Source: Caenimonas soli
GTDB lineage: Bacteria; Pseudomonadota; Gammaproteobacteria; Burkholderiales; Burkholderiaceae_C
Assembly (NCBI RefSeq): GCF_013155545.1
Contig: NZ_JABJVV010000021.1
Span: 1 to 64,000, forward strand
Direction of reading: 5' to 3'
DNA: 64,000 nt
Shown here: positions 49,556-59,336 of the stretch, piece after piece
Layout: the number at the start of each line of letters is the position of its first letter
Numbering within the stretch: position 1 is the first letter of the stretch
Notes under the pieces: generated by a model
The model's database searches: none
The model's input: only the letters and a program-made list of their open reading frames with translations
Told to the model about the DNA's origin: nothing
Position numbers and translations under genes: made by a program

Positions 49556-49617
49556 TTCAAAGCGTGCACCGCGCAGTACCTGATCCGGCTGCGTGTATAT
49601 AAGGAAAGGAAAGCACC

Positions 49618-50013
49618 ATGCGTCACGGCCACGGCCTTCGTAAACTCAACCGCACGAGCGAGCACCGCCTCGCCATGCTGCGCAACATGATGAACTCGCT
49701 GCTCGAGCACGAGGTCATCAAGACCACGGTCCCCAAGGCCAAGGAACTGCGCCGCGTCGTCGAACCCATGATCACGCTCGCCAAGGAGCCCACGCTTGCC
49801 AACAGGCGCCTGGCCTTCGACCGCCTGCGCGATCGCGACATCGTGACCAAGCTGTTCGGCGAACTGGGCCCGCGCTACAAGGCGCGTCCCGGCGGCTACA
49901 CCCGCATCCTGAAGATGGGCTACCGTGTCGGCGACAACGCGCCGATGGCGCTGGTCGAACTCGTGGACCGGCCCGAGCCCACCACCGAAACAGAAGCCCC
50001 TACAGCCGAATAA
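49618..50013 (+). CDS. rplQ: 50S ribosomal protein L17
   Basis: A 131-residue L17 ([20 protein letters not shown]) with an acidic tail ([12 protein letters not shown]). It lies at the peptide exit tunnel. It is the last gene of the block; AAGGAAAGGAAAG precedes the ATG at 49618. Confidence 0.98.
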   Translation: MRHGHGLRKLNRTSEHRLAMLRNMMNSLLEHEVIKTTVPKAKELRRVVEPMITLAKEPTLANRRLAFDRLRDRDIVTKLFGELGPRYKARPGGYTRILKMGYRVGDNAPMALVELVDRPEPTTETEAPTAE

Positions 50014-50028
50014 GCGCCACGGTAGGCG

Positions 50029-50034
50029 TATAAT
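50029..50034 (+). promoter_or_regulatory. -10 box of the initiator tRNA gene
   Basis: A perfect TATAAT lies 11 bases before the tRNA 5' end. No good -35 box is visible at 16-18 bases, so the promoter may be weak, or the tRNA may be made mainly by read-through from rplQ. Confidence 0.5.
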
Positions 50035-50045
50035 TCCCTCATTGA

Positions 50046-50122
<77 letters not shown>

Positions 50123-50125
50123 ACA

Positions 50126-50174
50126 TGTCAGCTCGCGCTGACAGCAAAACGCCCACTCTCAAGTGGGCGTTTTT
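50126..50174 (+). terminator. Tandem hairpins ending in a rho-independent terminator
   Basis: Hairpin 1 is TGTCAGC/GCTGACA with loop TCGC (50126-50143), just 3' of the tRNA and a possible processing or trimming signal. Hairpin 2 has a 12-bp stem centred on CGCCCACT/AGTGGGCG with loop CTCA (50146-50173), and its T-run continues to 50174, a strong intrinsic terminator. The A-run on the other side would also let it serve the minus-strand gene ending at 50213. Confidence 0.88.
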
Positions 50175-50212
50175 GTTTCTGGGCAGGCGTTGCCGCCCGC
50201 TCCACCAATCAG

Positions 50213-51565
50213 CTATCCCTGGCGTTGGAACAAAACCAACGTCGATTCGGCGCGCACATCACCCCGCGTCGAAACCAACGTCACTTCATAGCGCGTCCCC
50301 GGCAAAGGCAACTGGGGCGTGAAGCTGAACGAGAAGTTGCCGTTCCCATCCGCCTGAACCCGCTGCGCACTCACCGGCTGACTCACGCCGAACAGGCCAA
50401 CCAGAGATGCGGTGGCGCTTACCTTCACATCGACGAAAGCGCCCGGCGCTGTGCGGCCCTGAATCACCGTTGAGCTGCCGCTCACCTGAGCGTTGTTGGC
50501 ATGGCTGGTGACCTGCAAAGGCACTGTGACGGGAATTGCCGCAACCGATGCGGCGACATCGAAGCTCCAGGAGCGACGCACTGCGTTGCCTGCCAAATCG
50601 CTGGCAGCCACGTCCACCGTGTGCCGACCTGCAGGCAAGTCAGCGCGGTAGGTGAAGTGCTGCGGCGTGATCTGAGTTTGCGCGGTGACATCGCGGCCCG
50701 ACAGCCGGATGCGCACGCTCTTCGGATCCACGCCGAGGCCACCGGCATCGTCAAAGGTCCCCGACACCGTGGCACCGCGGCCGACAATGGTTTCACCTTC
50801 GCGCGGCGACAGGTGACGAATCACCGGCGGGCGTGCATCAGCGATAAGGGGTTGCGTCAGTGCCTGCGTCACCGTGCGGTCGGCCAGGCGCATGGTTGCG
50901 ACGATCGGTCGCGACGGTGCCAGGTTGTCCAGACGCTTGACGGTATAGCTGCCTTCATAGACACCGGGACGAACCTCGCGCATCGGCACGTTTTGCGCCA
51001 CGCCAGGAATGTCGAAGTCCACATTGGCGCCGGGAACGCCAGCCAGCGAAAACTTCAATTCGGCGCCGGGCTCGATCCGGTCCACTGGTGCAATGCTGAA
51101 GCGCTCGATCTTGAGCGGGGCAACAGCCACGGGCGGCGGCACGGCGGGGCCAGGCGGGCGGACGCCCGCTTGGGCGCGGGCAATGTCTTCAGGGAAGGTG
51201 TAGGAAGCCACGGCCGTGCGATTGCGCAAGCGAATCATCGCGCGGATGGCGCTGTCTTCGCTGATGCGGTCGTTACGGCTGACGGTGTAGCGGCCGACAT
51301 AGACGCCGCGGGCCACTTCACGCAGAGGAATGTTGCGCTCTACGCCGCGGATGCGGATGCTGGCTTGCGCGCGCGGAGTGCCTTCGACCTTGAACTTCAG
51401 TTGAGCGCCGGGTCGCAGACCACCGTCCGACGTTACTTCGAAAGCCTCAACCTCGGGCGTCGCCGCAGGTTGGGCCTGCGCTGCGAGTGGCAGCGCCATG
51501 ATGGTGGCCGCCACCGGCATGAGCAGGAATGCGGCAGCCACGTGGGTGCGGAGATAGGATTTCAT
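50213..51565 (-). CDS. Secreted multi-domain beta-sandwich protein, function unknown
   Basis: A 450-residue protein with a signal peptide (1-31, ending AQA). It contains two related domains. In the first (about 38-125), RGVERNIPLREVARGVYVGR corresponds to PGVAQNVPMREVRPGVYEGS in the second (about 148-240); a Pro-rich linker separates them. Then come a probable Ig-like domain (about 245-335; LPAGRHTVDVAASDLAGNAV) and a final beta-rich domain (about 345-450). No enzyme motif is seen, so it is likely a periplasmic or surface structural or binding protein. The gene stops 39 bases from the tRNA terminator. Confidence 0.7.
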   Translation of the reverse strand: MKSYLRTHVAAAFLLMPVAATIMALPLAAQAQPAATPEVEAFEVTSDGGLRPGAQLKFKVEGTPRAQASIRIRGVERNIPLREVARGVYVGRYTVSRNDRISEDSAIRAMIRLRNRTAVASYTFPEDIARAQAGVRPPGPAVPPPVAVAPLKIERFSIAPVDRIEPGAELKFSLAGVPGANVDFDIPGVAQNVPMREVRPGVYEGSYTVKRLDNLAPSRPIVATMRLADRTVTQALTQPLIADARPPVIRHLSPREGETIVGRGATVSGTFDDAGGLGVDPKSVRIRLSGRDVTAQTQITPQHFTYRADLPAGRHTVDVAASDLAGNAVRRSWSFDVAASVAAIPVTVPLQVTSHANNAQVSGSSTVIQGRTAPGAFVDVKVSATASLVGLFGVSQPVSAQRVQADGNGNFSFSFTPQLPLPGTRYEVTLVSTRGDVRAESTLVLFQRQG

Positions 51566-51929
51566 TGCGTCGCCTTTCGATTGAGCAGAACGTACTCAAT
51601 CAACGTGCGAGCTCGACGGGAACGCGTAGTCTTGGGCGCGCTGGGAGCGTAGGACCGGGCGCCGGGATCGCCTAGATGGTGATCTGGGCTTCCTTCACCA
51701 TGGCTGCAGCAGAAAATCGGGATGGACCTCAAAGCGAGGGTTGTCGAAGAAGCCGTGCTGTCGCTCGTGGGGCAGCAAATGCGGACGCTGCAGTTCACAG
51801 GCTTTACTGATCGTGGGATCACTGCCGGCCAATGCATCGGGCAGGTACCGTGCTGTCGCATGGTATGCCCCTGATCTGGGACGTGTTGTTAGCGAGGCCC
51901 TGAACGACCTGACACGTTGGTGCGGCTGG
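51566..51929. other. Remnant sequence between secreted-protein gene and thiolase pseudogene
   Basis: This 364-bp stretch has no complete gene. Where the thiolase homology stops (near 51930), the minus strand continues into unrelated sequence. One frame, ending at 51695, has coding-like composition (LPHERQHGFFDNPRFEVHPD near its end), which may be the tail of another broken gene. I do not recognise it. No inverted repeats or transposase motif were seen. Confidence 0.5.
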
Positions 51930-52524
51930 CGTGACCGGTGTGATCTCTGCGTCGAAGAAGCCGGCCTTCTGCGCAGCGACGGCCTTGAGCTGCGATGCGA
52001 GTGCCATTCGGTCCTGGGCTTCGCGCTCGATCCCGTACTCCAGCGCGACGTTCTCAGCCGTTTCCGGCATGGAGTCAACGCCGTGCATCTCCTTCATCAG
52101 CTTGTTGACGAAGCGCCAGCCGAACGTCGTGTCGTACACCGCGTTGCTGCGTGCAAAGGCGCTCTCGGCCTTGGGCATCACGAATGGTGCGCGGCTCATG
52201 CTCTCCACTCCGCCGGCAATCATCAGCGCAGCTTCGCCAGCCTTGATGGCACGAGCCGCAGAGCCGGTTCACCGTCGAGCCTGGAACCTCGCGCGGCAGG
52301 CCGGCAAGGAGTGCCGCCATGCGGGCGATGTTCCGGTTGTCCTCGCCCGCCTGGTTGGCGCAGCCGAAGATCACGTCGGTGAGCAATGCCAGTCGACGTC
52401 TGGATTGCGGACCATGAGCGCCCGCAGCGGAAGCCGCGAGATCGTCGGCGCGCACCGACGACAGGGCTCCCCCATAGCGGCCAAAGGGAGTGCGTATCGC
52501 GTCGCAGATGAAGGCGTGTGTCAT
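51930..52524 (-). pseudogene. Decayed 3-oxoadipyl-CoA/acetyl-CoA thiolase
   Basis: The N-terminal half of a PcaF/PaaJ-type thiolase is recognisable but broken. From the ATG at 52524 the frame encodes MTHAFICDAIRTPFGRYGGA; it then shifts, and PLRALMVRNPDVDW is found only in another frame. It returns to DVIFGCANQAGEDNRNIAR and the catalytic-Cys segment STVNRLCGS. Around 52255-52262 about 30 bases are missing, with another shift, after which RAIKAGEAALMIAGG and DSMPETAENVALEYGIERE follow. Homology stops near 51930, so the C-terminal half with its GHPLG and second Cys motif is lost. It lies directly after paaH in the box cluster, at the place expected for the last enzyme of the route. Confidence 0.85.
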
Positions 52525-52559
52525 GTCAGATTTGCGGCCACCGGGCCGGGGTATTCGGG

Positions 52560-54038
52560 TCAGGCGCGCCGCAGCCCTGGGCTGACGCGGTAACGTTCGC
52601 CGCGGTAGTGCCGATCCAGCGCTTCGAGCACGCCGATCACGCGTGGCGCGCCAAGACGGCTCAACCACTCGAACGGCCCAGCGGGATAGTTCACACCGAG
52701 CTTCATTGCGGCGTCTGCAGCCTCTGGCGAACAGACACCCTGTTGCACGGCATCGGCCGCTTCGTTCACGAGCATGGACAGCGTCCGAGCGACGACAAGG
52801 CCCGGTGCGTCCGACACTTCGTGGGGCTGCCAACCCAGCGACTGAAGCCAGGCGGGCACTTCGGCTTGCCATGCTGCCGAACCCATCGCCGCATAAGCAA
52901 GAGCGCCTCCCGCATGGACGGGCAGTTCGTCGAACACCGCCACGTCCGTCAAGCCCGATTCACGAGCGAGTAGTGCCGCCGTCCTGCCATCGGTCAGCCG
53001 CAGCTGACGCGCGCCAACGGCGATTCCAATCCAGTCGCTCTCCGGCAAGATGGCAGGCTCCAAGCCATTCAAGGCAAGGCGCGTCGCAGACAGCAGCCTT
53101 TGCGCAACGTCGCCGCGACCATGGACGGTGACGCCTGAGGCGCTGTCGGGCACGGGGAGGCTCGGTTCCGCAACGACCGGAGCCCCGGCGGGATATTCGT
53201 AGAAGCCGCGCCCTGACTTGCGACCCAGCAGGCCGCCCTCCACTAGTTCGCGCTGAACGAGGCTCGGCGTGAAACGCCGATCGAAAAAGTTGGCTTCGAA
53301 GACCGACTGCGTGACAGCGAAGTTGGTGTCGTGCCCGATCAGGTCCATCAGCTCGCAGGGGCCCATCCGGAAACCCGCCGCCCGAAACAGTACGTCCAAT
53401 ACTTCGGGACGCGCAGCCTGCTCCTGGAGAAGCATCAAGGTCTCGGCGTAGTAGGGCCGCGCAATCCGGTTCACGATGAAGCCCGGGGTGCTGCGCGCGT
53501 GTACGGGAACCTTGCCCCATTCCCGCGCCAGTGCTTCAACCGTGTGCGCCACTTCGGGCGAGGTGCGCAAACCGCTGACCACCTCGACCAGCGCCATGAG
53601 AGGCACCGGGTTGAAAAAGTGCATGCCAACCACCCGCTGCGGGTTCCGCAATCCGGCCGCGAGGGCCGTGATGCTGATCGAAGACGTGTTGCTGGCCAGG
53701 ATCGCATCGGCGGGGAACAGGCTCTCCAGTTCGCGCAGCAGGGCTCGCTTCGGCTCCAGTTTCTCGACGATGGCTTCGACGACCAGGCGCGCCGTGGCAG
53801 CCTCTCGCATCGACTCAACCGGGACAAGCCTGGTGAGCGAAGCTTCCGCTTGCGCGGTGGTGATCTTGCCTTTGCTGGCGAGGCGTCCGAGAACATCGAC
53901 CAGCTGTGTGTGGGCTTGTGCGGCCGCTCCGTCACGTTGGTCGAAAACGAACACGCGGTGGCCGGCTTGCGCTGCCACTTGCGCGATGCCTATGCCCATC
54001 ACGCCAGCACCAATGACGAGGATGTCGATTTGACTCAT
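52560..54038 (-). CDS. paaH: 3-Hydroxyacyl-CoA (3-hydroxyadipyl-CoA) dehydrogenase, PaaH-like
   Basis: A 492-residue PaaH-type protein: the NAD motif ILVIGAGVMGIGIAQVAAQ at the N-terminus, the catalytic region GMHFFNPVPLMALVEVV (active-site His), and TPGFIVNRIARPYYAE. A second, diverged C-terminal dehydrogenase-like domain follows (about 290-490). In the box route it would oxidise 3-hydroxyadipyl-CoA to 3-oxoadipyl-CoA. The start at 54038 overlaps the crotonase stop (ATGA). The next gene downstream, the thiolase, is broken. Confidence 0.88.
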   Translation of the reverse strand: MSQIDILVIGAGVMGIGIAQVAAQAGHRVFVFDQRDGAAAQAHTQLVDVLGRLASKGKITTAQAEASLTRLVPVESMREAATARLVVEAIVEKLEPKRALLRELESLFPADAILASNTSSISITALAAGLRNPQRVVGMHFFNPVPLMALVEVVSGLRTSPEVAHTVEALAREWGKVPVHARSTPGFIVNRIARPYYAETLMLLQEQAARPEVLDVLFRAAGFRMGPCELMDLIGHDTNFAVTQSVFEANFFDRRFTPSLVQRELVEGGLLGRKSGRGFYEYPAGAPVVAEPSLPVPDSASGVTVHGRGDVAQRLLSATRLALNGLEPAILPESDWIGIAVGARQLRLTDGRTAALLARESGLTDVAVFDELPVHAGGALAYAAMGSAAWQAEVPAWLQSLGWQPHEVSDAPGLVVARTLSMLVNEAADAVQQGVCSPEAADAAMKLGVNYPAGPFEWLSRLGAPRVIGVLEALDRHYRGERYRVSPGLRRA

Positions 54039-54820
54039 CGTGGAATCCAGTTCGCCGGCCTCTTGCCTAGAAATGCTGCGAATCCTTCTCGTGCCTCGTC
54101 CGAGCCGCGAACGCGTGCGATTACGGATGCGGTGAGTTCCTGCACTTCTTCGGTGGTGGGCCCCACCTCGAGCTGCGCGAAGAGGGATTTGATCTCTCCC
54201 TGCGCTTGCGGGCCCGCCTGCAGCAGTTCGGTCGCCATGGCCTGAACGACTGAATCCAGCCGGTCTGGCGCAACGATCTGCTGCACGAGGCCGATCCGCA
54301 ATGCCTCTTCAGCGCCGACGCGTGTCGTGCTCAGTGCGAGACGTCGAGCCTGTCGCAGGCCCACCGCGTTGACGACGTAGGGCCCGATCACCGCGGGCAA
54401 GATGCCGAAGCGGGCCTCACTGACGGAGAAGCTGGCGCTCATCGATGCGATCGCGATGTCGCACGCGCACGCCAAGCCGACTCCGCCGCCGAGTGCTGCG
54501 CCCTGGATGGCAGCGACAGTCGGCTTGGGGCACTTGTCGATGCGGCTGAGCATGGCAGCGAAGCGCCGCGCATCGGCCAGGTTCCATGCATGGTCGGCAG
54601 CTGCGGCCCTTTGCATCCATTGCAGGTCGGCACCAGCGCTAAAGTGCTTGCCGCTGCCGGCGAGCACGATGACGCGGACTTGCGTGTCGTCGGAGAGCCG
54701 GGTGAATGCGTCGTCCAGCTCGGCGATCATCTGCTCATCGAAAGCATTGAAGACCGCCGGACGGTCCATCAGGACCTGAGCAACCCCAGGCTGCGTAAAC
54801 GAAATCTGGACTGCAGCCAT
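54035..54820 (-). CDS. Enoyl-CoA hydratase/isomerase of the box pathway
   Basis: A 261-residue crotonase-fold protein with the oxyanion hole segments HFSAGADLQWM and GAALGGGVGLACACDIA. One catalytic Glu is retained (FSVSEARFGILPAVIGP); the other position is Gly. Placed between boxA and paaH with overlapping codons (TGATG with boxA, ATGA with paaH), it likely hydrates or isomerises 2,3-/3,4-dehydroadipyl-CoA. The start is the ATG at 54820; the longer frame overlaps boxA. Confidence 0.87.
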   Translation of the reverse strand: MAAVQISFTQPGVAQVLMDRPAVFNAFDEQMIAELDDAFTRLSDDTQVRVIVLAGSGKHFSAGADLQWMQRAAAADHAWNLADARRFAAMLSRIDKCPKPTVAAIQGAALGGGVGLACACDIAIASMSASFSVSEARFGILPAVIGPYVVNAVGLRQARRLALSTTRVGAEEALRIGLVQQIVAPDRLDSVVQAMATELLQAGPQAQGEIKSLFAQLEVGPTTEEVQELTASVIARVRGSDEAREGFAAFLGKRPANWIPR

Positions 54821-56100
54821 CAGTAGGTTTCCAGGTGGAGGCGGCCGTCGCGCTTTAGCGCGCTGCCGATGGCGTCCCAGTCCAGGCCCGCATCGGTCGC
54901 GATGTCGCGCAGGGTGAGCACCACGCCTTCTTCCATCGCCTTCAATCCGCAAACATAAAAGTACGCATTTGGGTCTGCCAGCAGCGGCACGAGGTCGGCG
55001 GCGCGCGCGCGCATTAGGTCCTGAACGTAGCGCTTAGGCTGGCCGGCCACGCGGCTGAACGCCAGATTCACATCGATGAAGTCCTTGGGCAGCGACTGCA
55101 GCGGCCCGAAGTAAGGCAGCTCCTGCGGGGTGCGCGCGCCGAAGAACAGCATCAGCTTGCCGCCTTCGAACTTGCCCGACTTGCGCAGGCGTCGGCGCCA
55201 CTCGGTCATCGCGCGCATGGGAGCGCTGCCCGTGCCGGTGCAGATCATCACGATGTGGCTCTTCGGATGGTTCGGCATCAGGAAGCTCGCACCGAACGGG
55301 CCGATGACCTCCACCTTGTCGCCTACCTTCAGGTCGCACAAGTAGTTGCTTGCGACCCCGAGTACGGGGTTGCCGTCATGGTCCTCCAGCACACGCTTGA
55401 TCGTGAGCGAGATGTTGTTGTAGCCCGGACGCTCGCCGTTGCGTGCGCTGGTGATGCTGTACTGGCGTGCGTGGTGCGTCCGTCCCTTTGAATCCACGCC
55501 AGGCGGCACGATGCCGATGCTCTGTCCTTCCAGCACAGGGAAGGGTGTCGAGCCAAAGTCCAGCACGATGTGGTGTGTGTCATAGAGCGTGCCGACATCC
55601 GTCACGCGCACGTTGCCCGACACCGTCACCGCCAGGCTGCGCGATGCCGACTTGGGGCCGTAGAGGTTGGTGTACGCATGCGCCGCCGACCAGGGCGGCA
55701 GGATCGACCCTGCATCGGCGCTACGGAATTCCGCGTCGTCAGATGGGGAGCTCGTGGCGGGCAACGCTTCGTTGATTTCCGCCACAGCTTCTGGCGCCAC
55801 GCCCGCCGCCTCGGCCAGTTCCGCATCCGACAGCGCCGCAGGCAACTCTTCCCATCCGAACTGCTCGTCGATCGAATATGCGCGCGCCTTGGGCACCGTG
55901 CGCCAGTTGTCGATGCTGCCGGTGGGGCAGGGTGGCACGCAGGCCATGCACAGGTTGCACTTGGCCGCGTCCACGACGTAGTTGTTGCTGTCGTGCGTGA
56001 TCGCATCGACCGGGCACGTCGCTTCGCACGTGTTGCACCGGATGCAGATCTCCGGGTCGATCAGGTGCTGCTTGATGAAGAGGATGTCTGACGCGCCCAT
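54820..56100 (-). CDS. boxA: Benzoyl-CoA epoxidase reductase subunit BoxA
   Basis: A 426-residue reductase that passes electrons from NADPH to BoxB. Two 4Fe-4S clusters are shown by C19, C22, C25, C29 ([12 protein letters not shown]) and C48, C51, C54, C58 ([12 protein letters not shown]). A ferredoxin-NADP reductase-like domain follows (about 150-426): [45 protein letters not shown]. It lies 7 bases downstream of boxB. The 3' end shares one base with the crotonase start. Confidence 0.96.
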   Translation of the reverse strand: MGASDILFIKQHLIDPEICIRCNTCEATCPVDAITHDSNNYVVDAAKCNLCMACVPPCPTGSIDNWRTVPKARAYSIDEQFGWEELPAALSDAELAEAAGVAPEAVAEINEALPATSSPSDDAEFRSADAGSILPPWSAAHAYTNLYGPKSASRSLAVTVSGNVRVTDVGTLYDTHHIVLDFGSTPFPVLEGQSIGIVPPGVDSKGRTHHARQYSITSARNGERPGYNNISLTIKRVLEDHDGNPVLGVASNYLCDLKVGDKVEVIGPFGASFLMPNHPKSHIVMICTGTGSAPMRAMTEWRRRLRKSGKFEGGKLMLFFGARTPQELPYFGPLQSLPKDFIDVNLAFSRVAGQPKRYVQDLMRARAADLVPLLADPNAYFYVCGLKAMEEGVVLTLRDIATDAGLDWDAIGSALKRDGRLHLETY

Positions 56101-56107
56101 GTCTGCC

Positions 56108-57535
56108 TCACGCGAAACGCACGTACTCGAAATTCACCGACTGGCGGTTAACGCCGATGACCGGCGGTGCGATCCAGTTGGCGAACTTGCCGGGGTCGAC
56201 GACGCGGCCCATCAGGCCGGCGACGAAGGCGCGGTCACCCGCCGTGGGCAGCCAGTCATCGACACGGGCCTTCCACTCGGCGTCGCTCACCACGTTGCCT
56301 TCGGGCGAAACTCTCACGCCCGACAACGCGCCGATGTTGCGGTGGAAGGCCTTGTGCGGCACGGTCAGGCGCGCGGGAATGCCGGCCTTCTCGATGACCT
56401 TGTTCCAGCGGCCCACGCCCGACATGCTGTCCTTGATGTAGTCGTCGCGCAGCACTTCGTTCAGTGCGTTGAGCATCGGGACTTCCTTCTCGATCAGCTT
56501 GCCTTCGACGACGTTGAGCACCTTGTACGACTGGCCGCGCAGTTGGTGATCGTCGGCGCGCTTGCCTTCCTCGTAGCGGCCTTTCAGGCCCGTGCTATAG
56601 AACGTGGCGGCGTTGCTCGACTCGTCCGCGCCGAACAGGTCGATGGTCACGCTGTAGTGGAAGTTCAGGTAGCGCTGCAACGTGGGCAGGTCGATGACGC
56701 CGGCCTCGCGCAGCTTCTTCGGGTCGTCGGTCTTCAACTCGTTCATCACCTGGCAGGTGCGCTGGATCACGCGGCTCACGCCCGACTCGCCCACGAACAT
56801 GTGGTGCGCCTCTTCGGTCAACATGAACTTCGTGGTGCGCGCGAGCGGGTCGAACGCCGACTCGGCCAGCGCCGACAGCTGGAACTTGCCATCGCGGTCG
56901 GTGAAGTAGGTGAACATGAAGAACGCCAGCCAGTCGGGCGTCTGCTCGTTGAACGCCTGCAGGATGCGCGGGTTGTCTTCGTTGCCGCTGCGGCGGTCGA
57001 GCAGCGCTTCACCTTCTTCGCGGCCGTCCTTGCCGAAGTACTTGTGCAGCAGGTAGACCATGGCCCACAGGTGGCGCCCTTCCTCGACGTTCACCTGGAA
57101 CAGGTTGCGCAAGTCGTACTGGCTCGGGCAGGTCAGGCCCAGGTGGCGTTGCTGCTCGACTGACGCGGGCTCCGTGTCGCCCTGCGTGACGATGATACGG
57201 CGCAGGTTGGCGCGGTATTCGCCGGGCACGTCTTGCCAGGCGCCTTCGCCCGTGTGGTCGCCGAAGTGGATCTTGCGGTCCTTGTCGCCCGGGTTCAGGA
57301 AGATGCCCCAGCGGTAATCCGGCATCTTCACGTGGCCGAACTGCGCCCAGCCTTCCGGGTCCACGCTCACGGCGGTGCGCAGGTACACATCGAAGTTCTG
57401 CGAGCCGTTGGGGCCCATGTCATCCCACCAGCTCAGGAAGTTCGGCTGCCACTGCTCCAGCGCGCGCTTGAGCGTGCGGTCCTCGTCGAGGTTGACGTTG
57501 TTGGGGATCTTCTCGCTGTAGTTGATCGTGCTCAT
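56108..57535 (-). CDS. boxB: Benzoyl-CoA 2,3-epoxidase oxygenase subunit BoxB
   Basis: A 475-residue diiron oxygenase that converts benzoyl-CoA to its 2,3-epoxide with O2. Diiron ligands are visible as E122, E152-x2-H155 (EEGRHLW), D213, and E242-x2-H245 (EEAHHMF), spaced as in the characterised BoxB. It lies 13 bases after boxC and 7 before boxA, so boxC-boxB-boxA-crotonase-paaH form one minus-strand operon. Confidence 0.97.
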   Translation of the reverse strand: MSTINYSEKIPNNVNLDEDRTLKRALEQWQPNFLSWWDDMGPNGSQNFDVYLRTAVSVDPEGWAQFGHVKMPDYRWGIFLNPGDKDRKIHFGDHTGEGAWQDVPGEYRANLRRIIVTQGDTEPASVEQQRHLGLTCPSQYDLRNLFQVNVEEGRHLWAMVYLLHKYFGKDGREEGEALLDRRSGNEDNPRILQAFNEQTPDWLAFFMFTYFTDRDGKFQLSALAESAFDPLARTTKFMLTEEAHHMFVGESGVSRVIQRTCQVMNELKTDDPKKLREAGVIDLPTLQRYLNFHYSVTIDLFGADESSNAATFYSTGLKGRYEEGKRADDHQLRGQSYKVLNVVEGKLIEKEVPMLNALNEVLRDDYIKDSMSGVGRWNKVIEKAGIPARLTVPHKAFHRNIGALSGVRVSPEGNVVSDAEWKARVDDWLPTAGDRAFVAGLMGRVVDPGKFANWIAPPVIGVNRQSVNFEYVRFA

Positions 57536-57548
57536 GTCGGTTCCTCGG

Positions 57549-59240
57549 TCAGACGCGGTTGAAATCGAAAGCGGCGCGGTCGCCCTTGCCGTACACCTTC
57601 AGGGCACCCTTTTCTCCCACGGCGTTGGGCCGTTGGAAGATCCAGTTCTGCCAGGCAGTGAGCCGGCCGAAGATGCGGGTGAACATGTTCTCGGGCCCGT
57701 TGAAGCGCAGGTTGGCTTCCATGCCGGTGAGGGCGTCGGGGCTCATCGCCACGCGCTCTTCGATGGCCAGGCGAATCTCGTCGGGCCAGTCGATGTCGTC
57801 GGGATTGCTCGTCACCAGGCCGAGCGCGAACGCGGCGTTGGCGTCGAGCGGCTGGCCGGCCTTGGCGCGCACCGCTTCCATCGCAGGCACTTCGTCATAG
57901 AAGCGGCGGCCGAGGCGGCTCTGGCTAGTCACCATGGGAAACAACCCGAAGTTGGTCTCGCCCACTTCGATGATCGGCGAGGCAGTCGGGTCGGACGGCA
58001 GTGCGAGGTGATAGCTGCGGTCGCAGGCCAGAGCGAATTCAAGGTAGCTGCCCACGAAGCACGAACCGGGTTCGATCAGCGCGAACAGGCTGCGGCTCGA
58101 CACGTCGAAGCGGCTGAACGTGCGGCGCAGGTAGCCGACGGTTTCGCGCACCAGCCAGTGGTTGGGGTTGGCGAGCAGGGCCGCATCCATCGAGCGCACG
58201 TTGGCGGCGCTGCCTTCGGTCTTGATCAGCCAGGTGCCGATTTCCAGCTCGTTGGTGCGCATCGAGAGGATCGCGTCTTCCAGCTCGCGAGCCAGTTGCA
58301 GCGGGAACCAGTTGACGCCCTGCGCTTCGATCGTCGCGATGTCGGAAGGAACGGTTGCGGAAGGTGCCTTGATGGTGAAGGCCGCGACGCGGCGGTTGCG
58401 GTCGATCTCCACCGTCACGAAGTCGTAGCGCAGCGCGTCGGCTTCTTCGTGGCGCGACAGCGGCGTGAGCAGCACGGGCTTTCCATCGGCGGGGCGATCG
58501 CTGCCCGCGGCCAACTCCAGCGCTCGCTCCTGTACGCGCGCCGCGAATTCTGCGGTGCGGACCACTTCGTCGACCAGTCGCCACTCCACAGCCTTCTTGC
58601 CGCGCACACCTTCAGCGGTCGTGCAGAAAATGTCGGCCAGGTCGTGCCGTACATGCCTTTTGTCGGTCACGCGCGTCAGGCCACCGGTACCAGGCAGCAC
58701 GCCGAGCAGCGGCACTTCGGGCAGGCTCACCGCGCTGTTGCGGTCGTCCACCAGGATGATCTCGTCGCAGGCCAGTGCCAGCTCGTAGCCGCCGCCCGCG
58801 CAGGCGCCGTTCACGGCCGCGAGGAACTTCAAGCCGCTGTTGGCGGAAGAGTCTTCCAGCCCGTTGCGCGTCTCGTTGGTGAATTTGCAGAAGTTCACCT
58901 TCCACGCGTGGCTCGAAAGACCCAGCATGAAGATGTTGGCGCCCGAGCAGAACACCTTCTCTTTGGCGCTCGTCAGGATCACCGTGCGCACTTCGGGGTG
59001 CTCGAAGCGGATGCGGTTGATCGCGTCGTTCAGCTCGATGTCGACGCCAAGGTCGTAGCTATTGAGCTTGAGCTTGTAGCCGGGGCGCAGGCCGCCGTTC
59101 TCGTCGAAGTCGGCCACCAGCCGGGCGATGGGGCCGTCGAACGACAGCTTCCAGTGCCGGTACTGGCTGGGGTGGGTCTGGTAGTTGACGGGGCCGGGTT
59201 GAGCAGCCGCCGGCTGCTGGATTTGCTGGGGTTGGTTCAC
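57549..59240 (-). CDS. boxC: Benzoyl-CoA-dihydrodiol lyase / epoxide ring-opening BoxC
   Basis: A 563-residue BoxC that hydrolytically opens the epoxide to 3,4-dehydroadipyl-CoA semialdehyde and formate. It contains two crotonase-like domains; signatures are SQYRHWKLSFDGP, CSGANIFMLGLSSHAWKVNF and NGACAGGGYELALACDEIIL. I choose the GTG at 59240 (VNQPQQIQQ), preceded by GGAGAGA at good spacing; the frame stays open to 59324, but that part is promoter and operator sequence. It is first in the operon. Confidence 0.95.
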   Translation of the reverse strand: MNQPQQIQQPAAAQPGPVNYQTHPSQYRHWKLSFDGPIARLVADFDENGGLRPGYKLKLNSYDLGVDIELNDAINRIRFEHPEVRTVILTSAKEKVFCSGANIFMLGLSSHAWKVNFCKFTNETRNGLEDSSANSGLKFLAAVNGACAGGGYELALACDEIILVDDRNSAVSLPEVPLLGVLPGTGGLTRVTDKRHVRHDLADIFCTTAEGVRGKKAVEWRLVDEVVRTAEFAARVQERALELAAGSDRPADGKPVLLTPLSRHEEADALRYDFVTVEIDRNRRVAAFTIKAPSATVPSDIATIEAQGVNWFPLQLARELEDAILSMRTNELEIGTWLIKTEGSAANVRSMDAALLANPNHWLVRETVGYLRRTFSRFDVSSRSLFALIEPGSCFVGSYLEFALACDRSYHLALPSDPTASPIIEVGETNFGLFPMVTSQSRLGRRFYDEVPAMEAVRAKAGQPLDANAAFALGLVTSNPDDIDWPDEIRLAIEERVAMSPDALTGMEANLRFNGPENMFTRIFGRLTAWQNWIFQRPNAVGEKGALKVYGKGDRAAFDFNRV

Positions 59241-59257
59241 AAGGTCTCTCCGATGAA

Positions 59258-59306
59258 ATGCACTAAATTGCGTTCGCGCAGAAGCGTTAAACGCATCATA
59301 GTGCAT
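59258..59306. promoter_or_regulatory. Two BoxR-type operator sites upstream of boxC
   Basis: ATGCACTAAATTGC lies forward at 59258-59271, and the reverse complement of ATGCACTATGATGC at 59293-59306. They match the two sites near boxR at 10-13 of 14 positions. The second site contains the predicted boxC -10 box. Known BzdR/BoxR operators contain TGCA repeats; binding here is inferred. Confidence 0.6.
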
Positions 59307-59324
59307 GTCATCGGCGACATGCAA
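59295..59324 (-). promoter_or_regulatory. Predicted boxC promoter
   Basis: On the minus strand, -35 TTGCAT (59319-59324) and -10 TATGAT (59295-59300) are separated by 18 bases. The -10 box lies within the 59293-59306 operator, so a bound repressor would block it. A perfect inverted repeat GCATGTC/GACATGC (59303-59322) fills the spacer. Confidence 0.55.
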
Positions 59325-59336
59325 GCAGTTTTGTGC

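Noticed and set aside
52075-52872. Minus-strand open frame of 265 codons taken as an intact gene
   Set aside because: Its first 116 codons overlap paaH antiparallel to nothing useful and its later part mixes true thiolase sequence with out-of-frame translation; it is part of the thiolase pseudogene.
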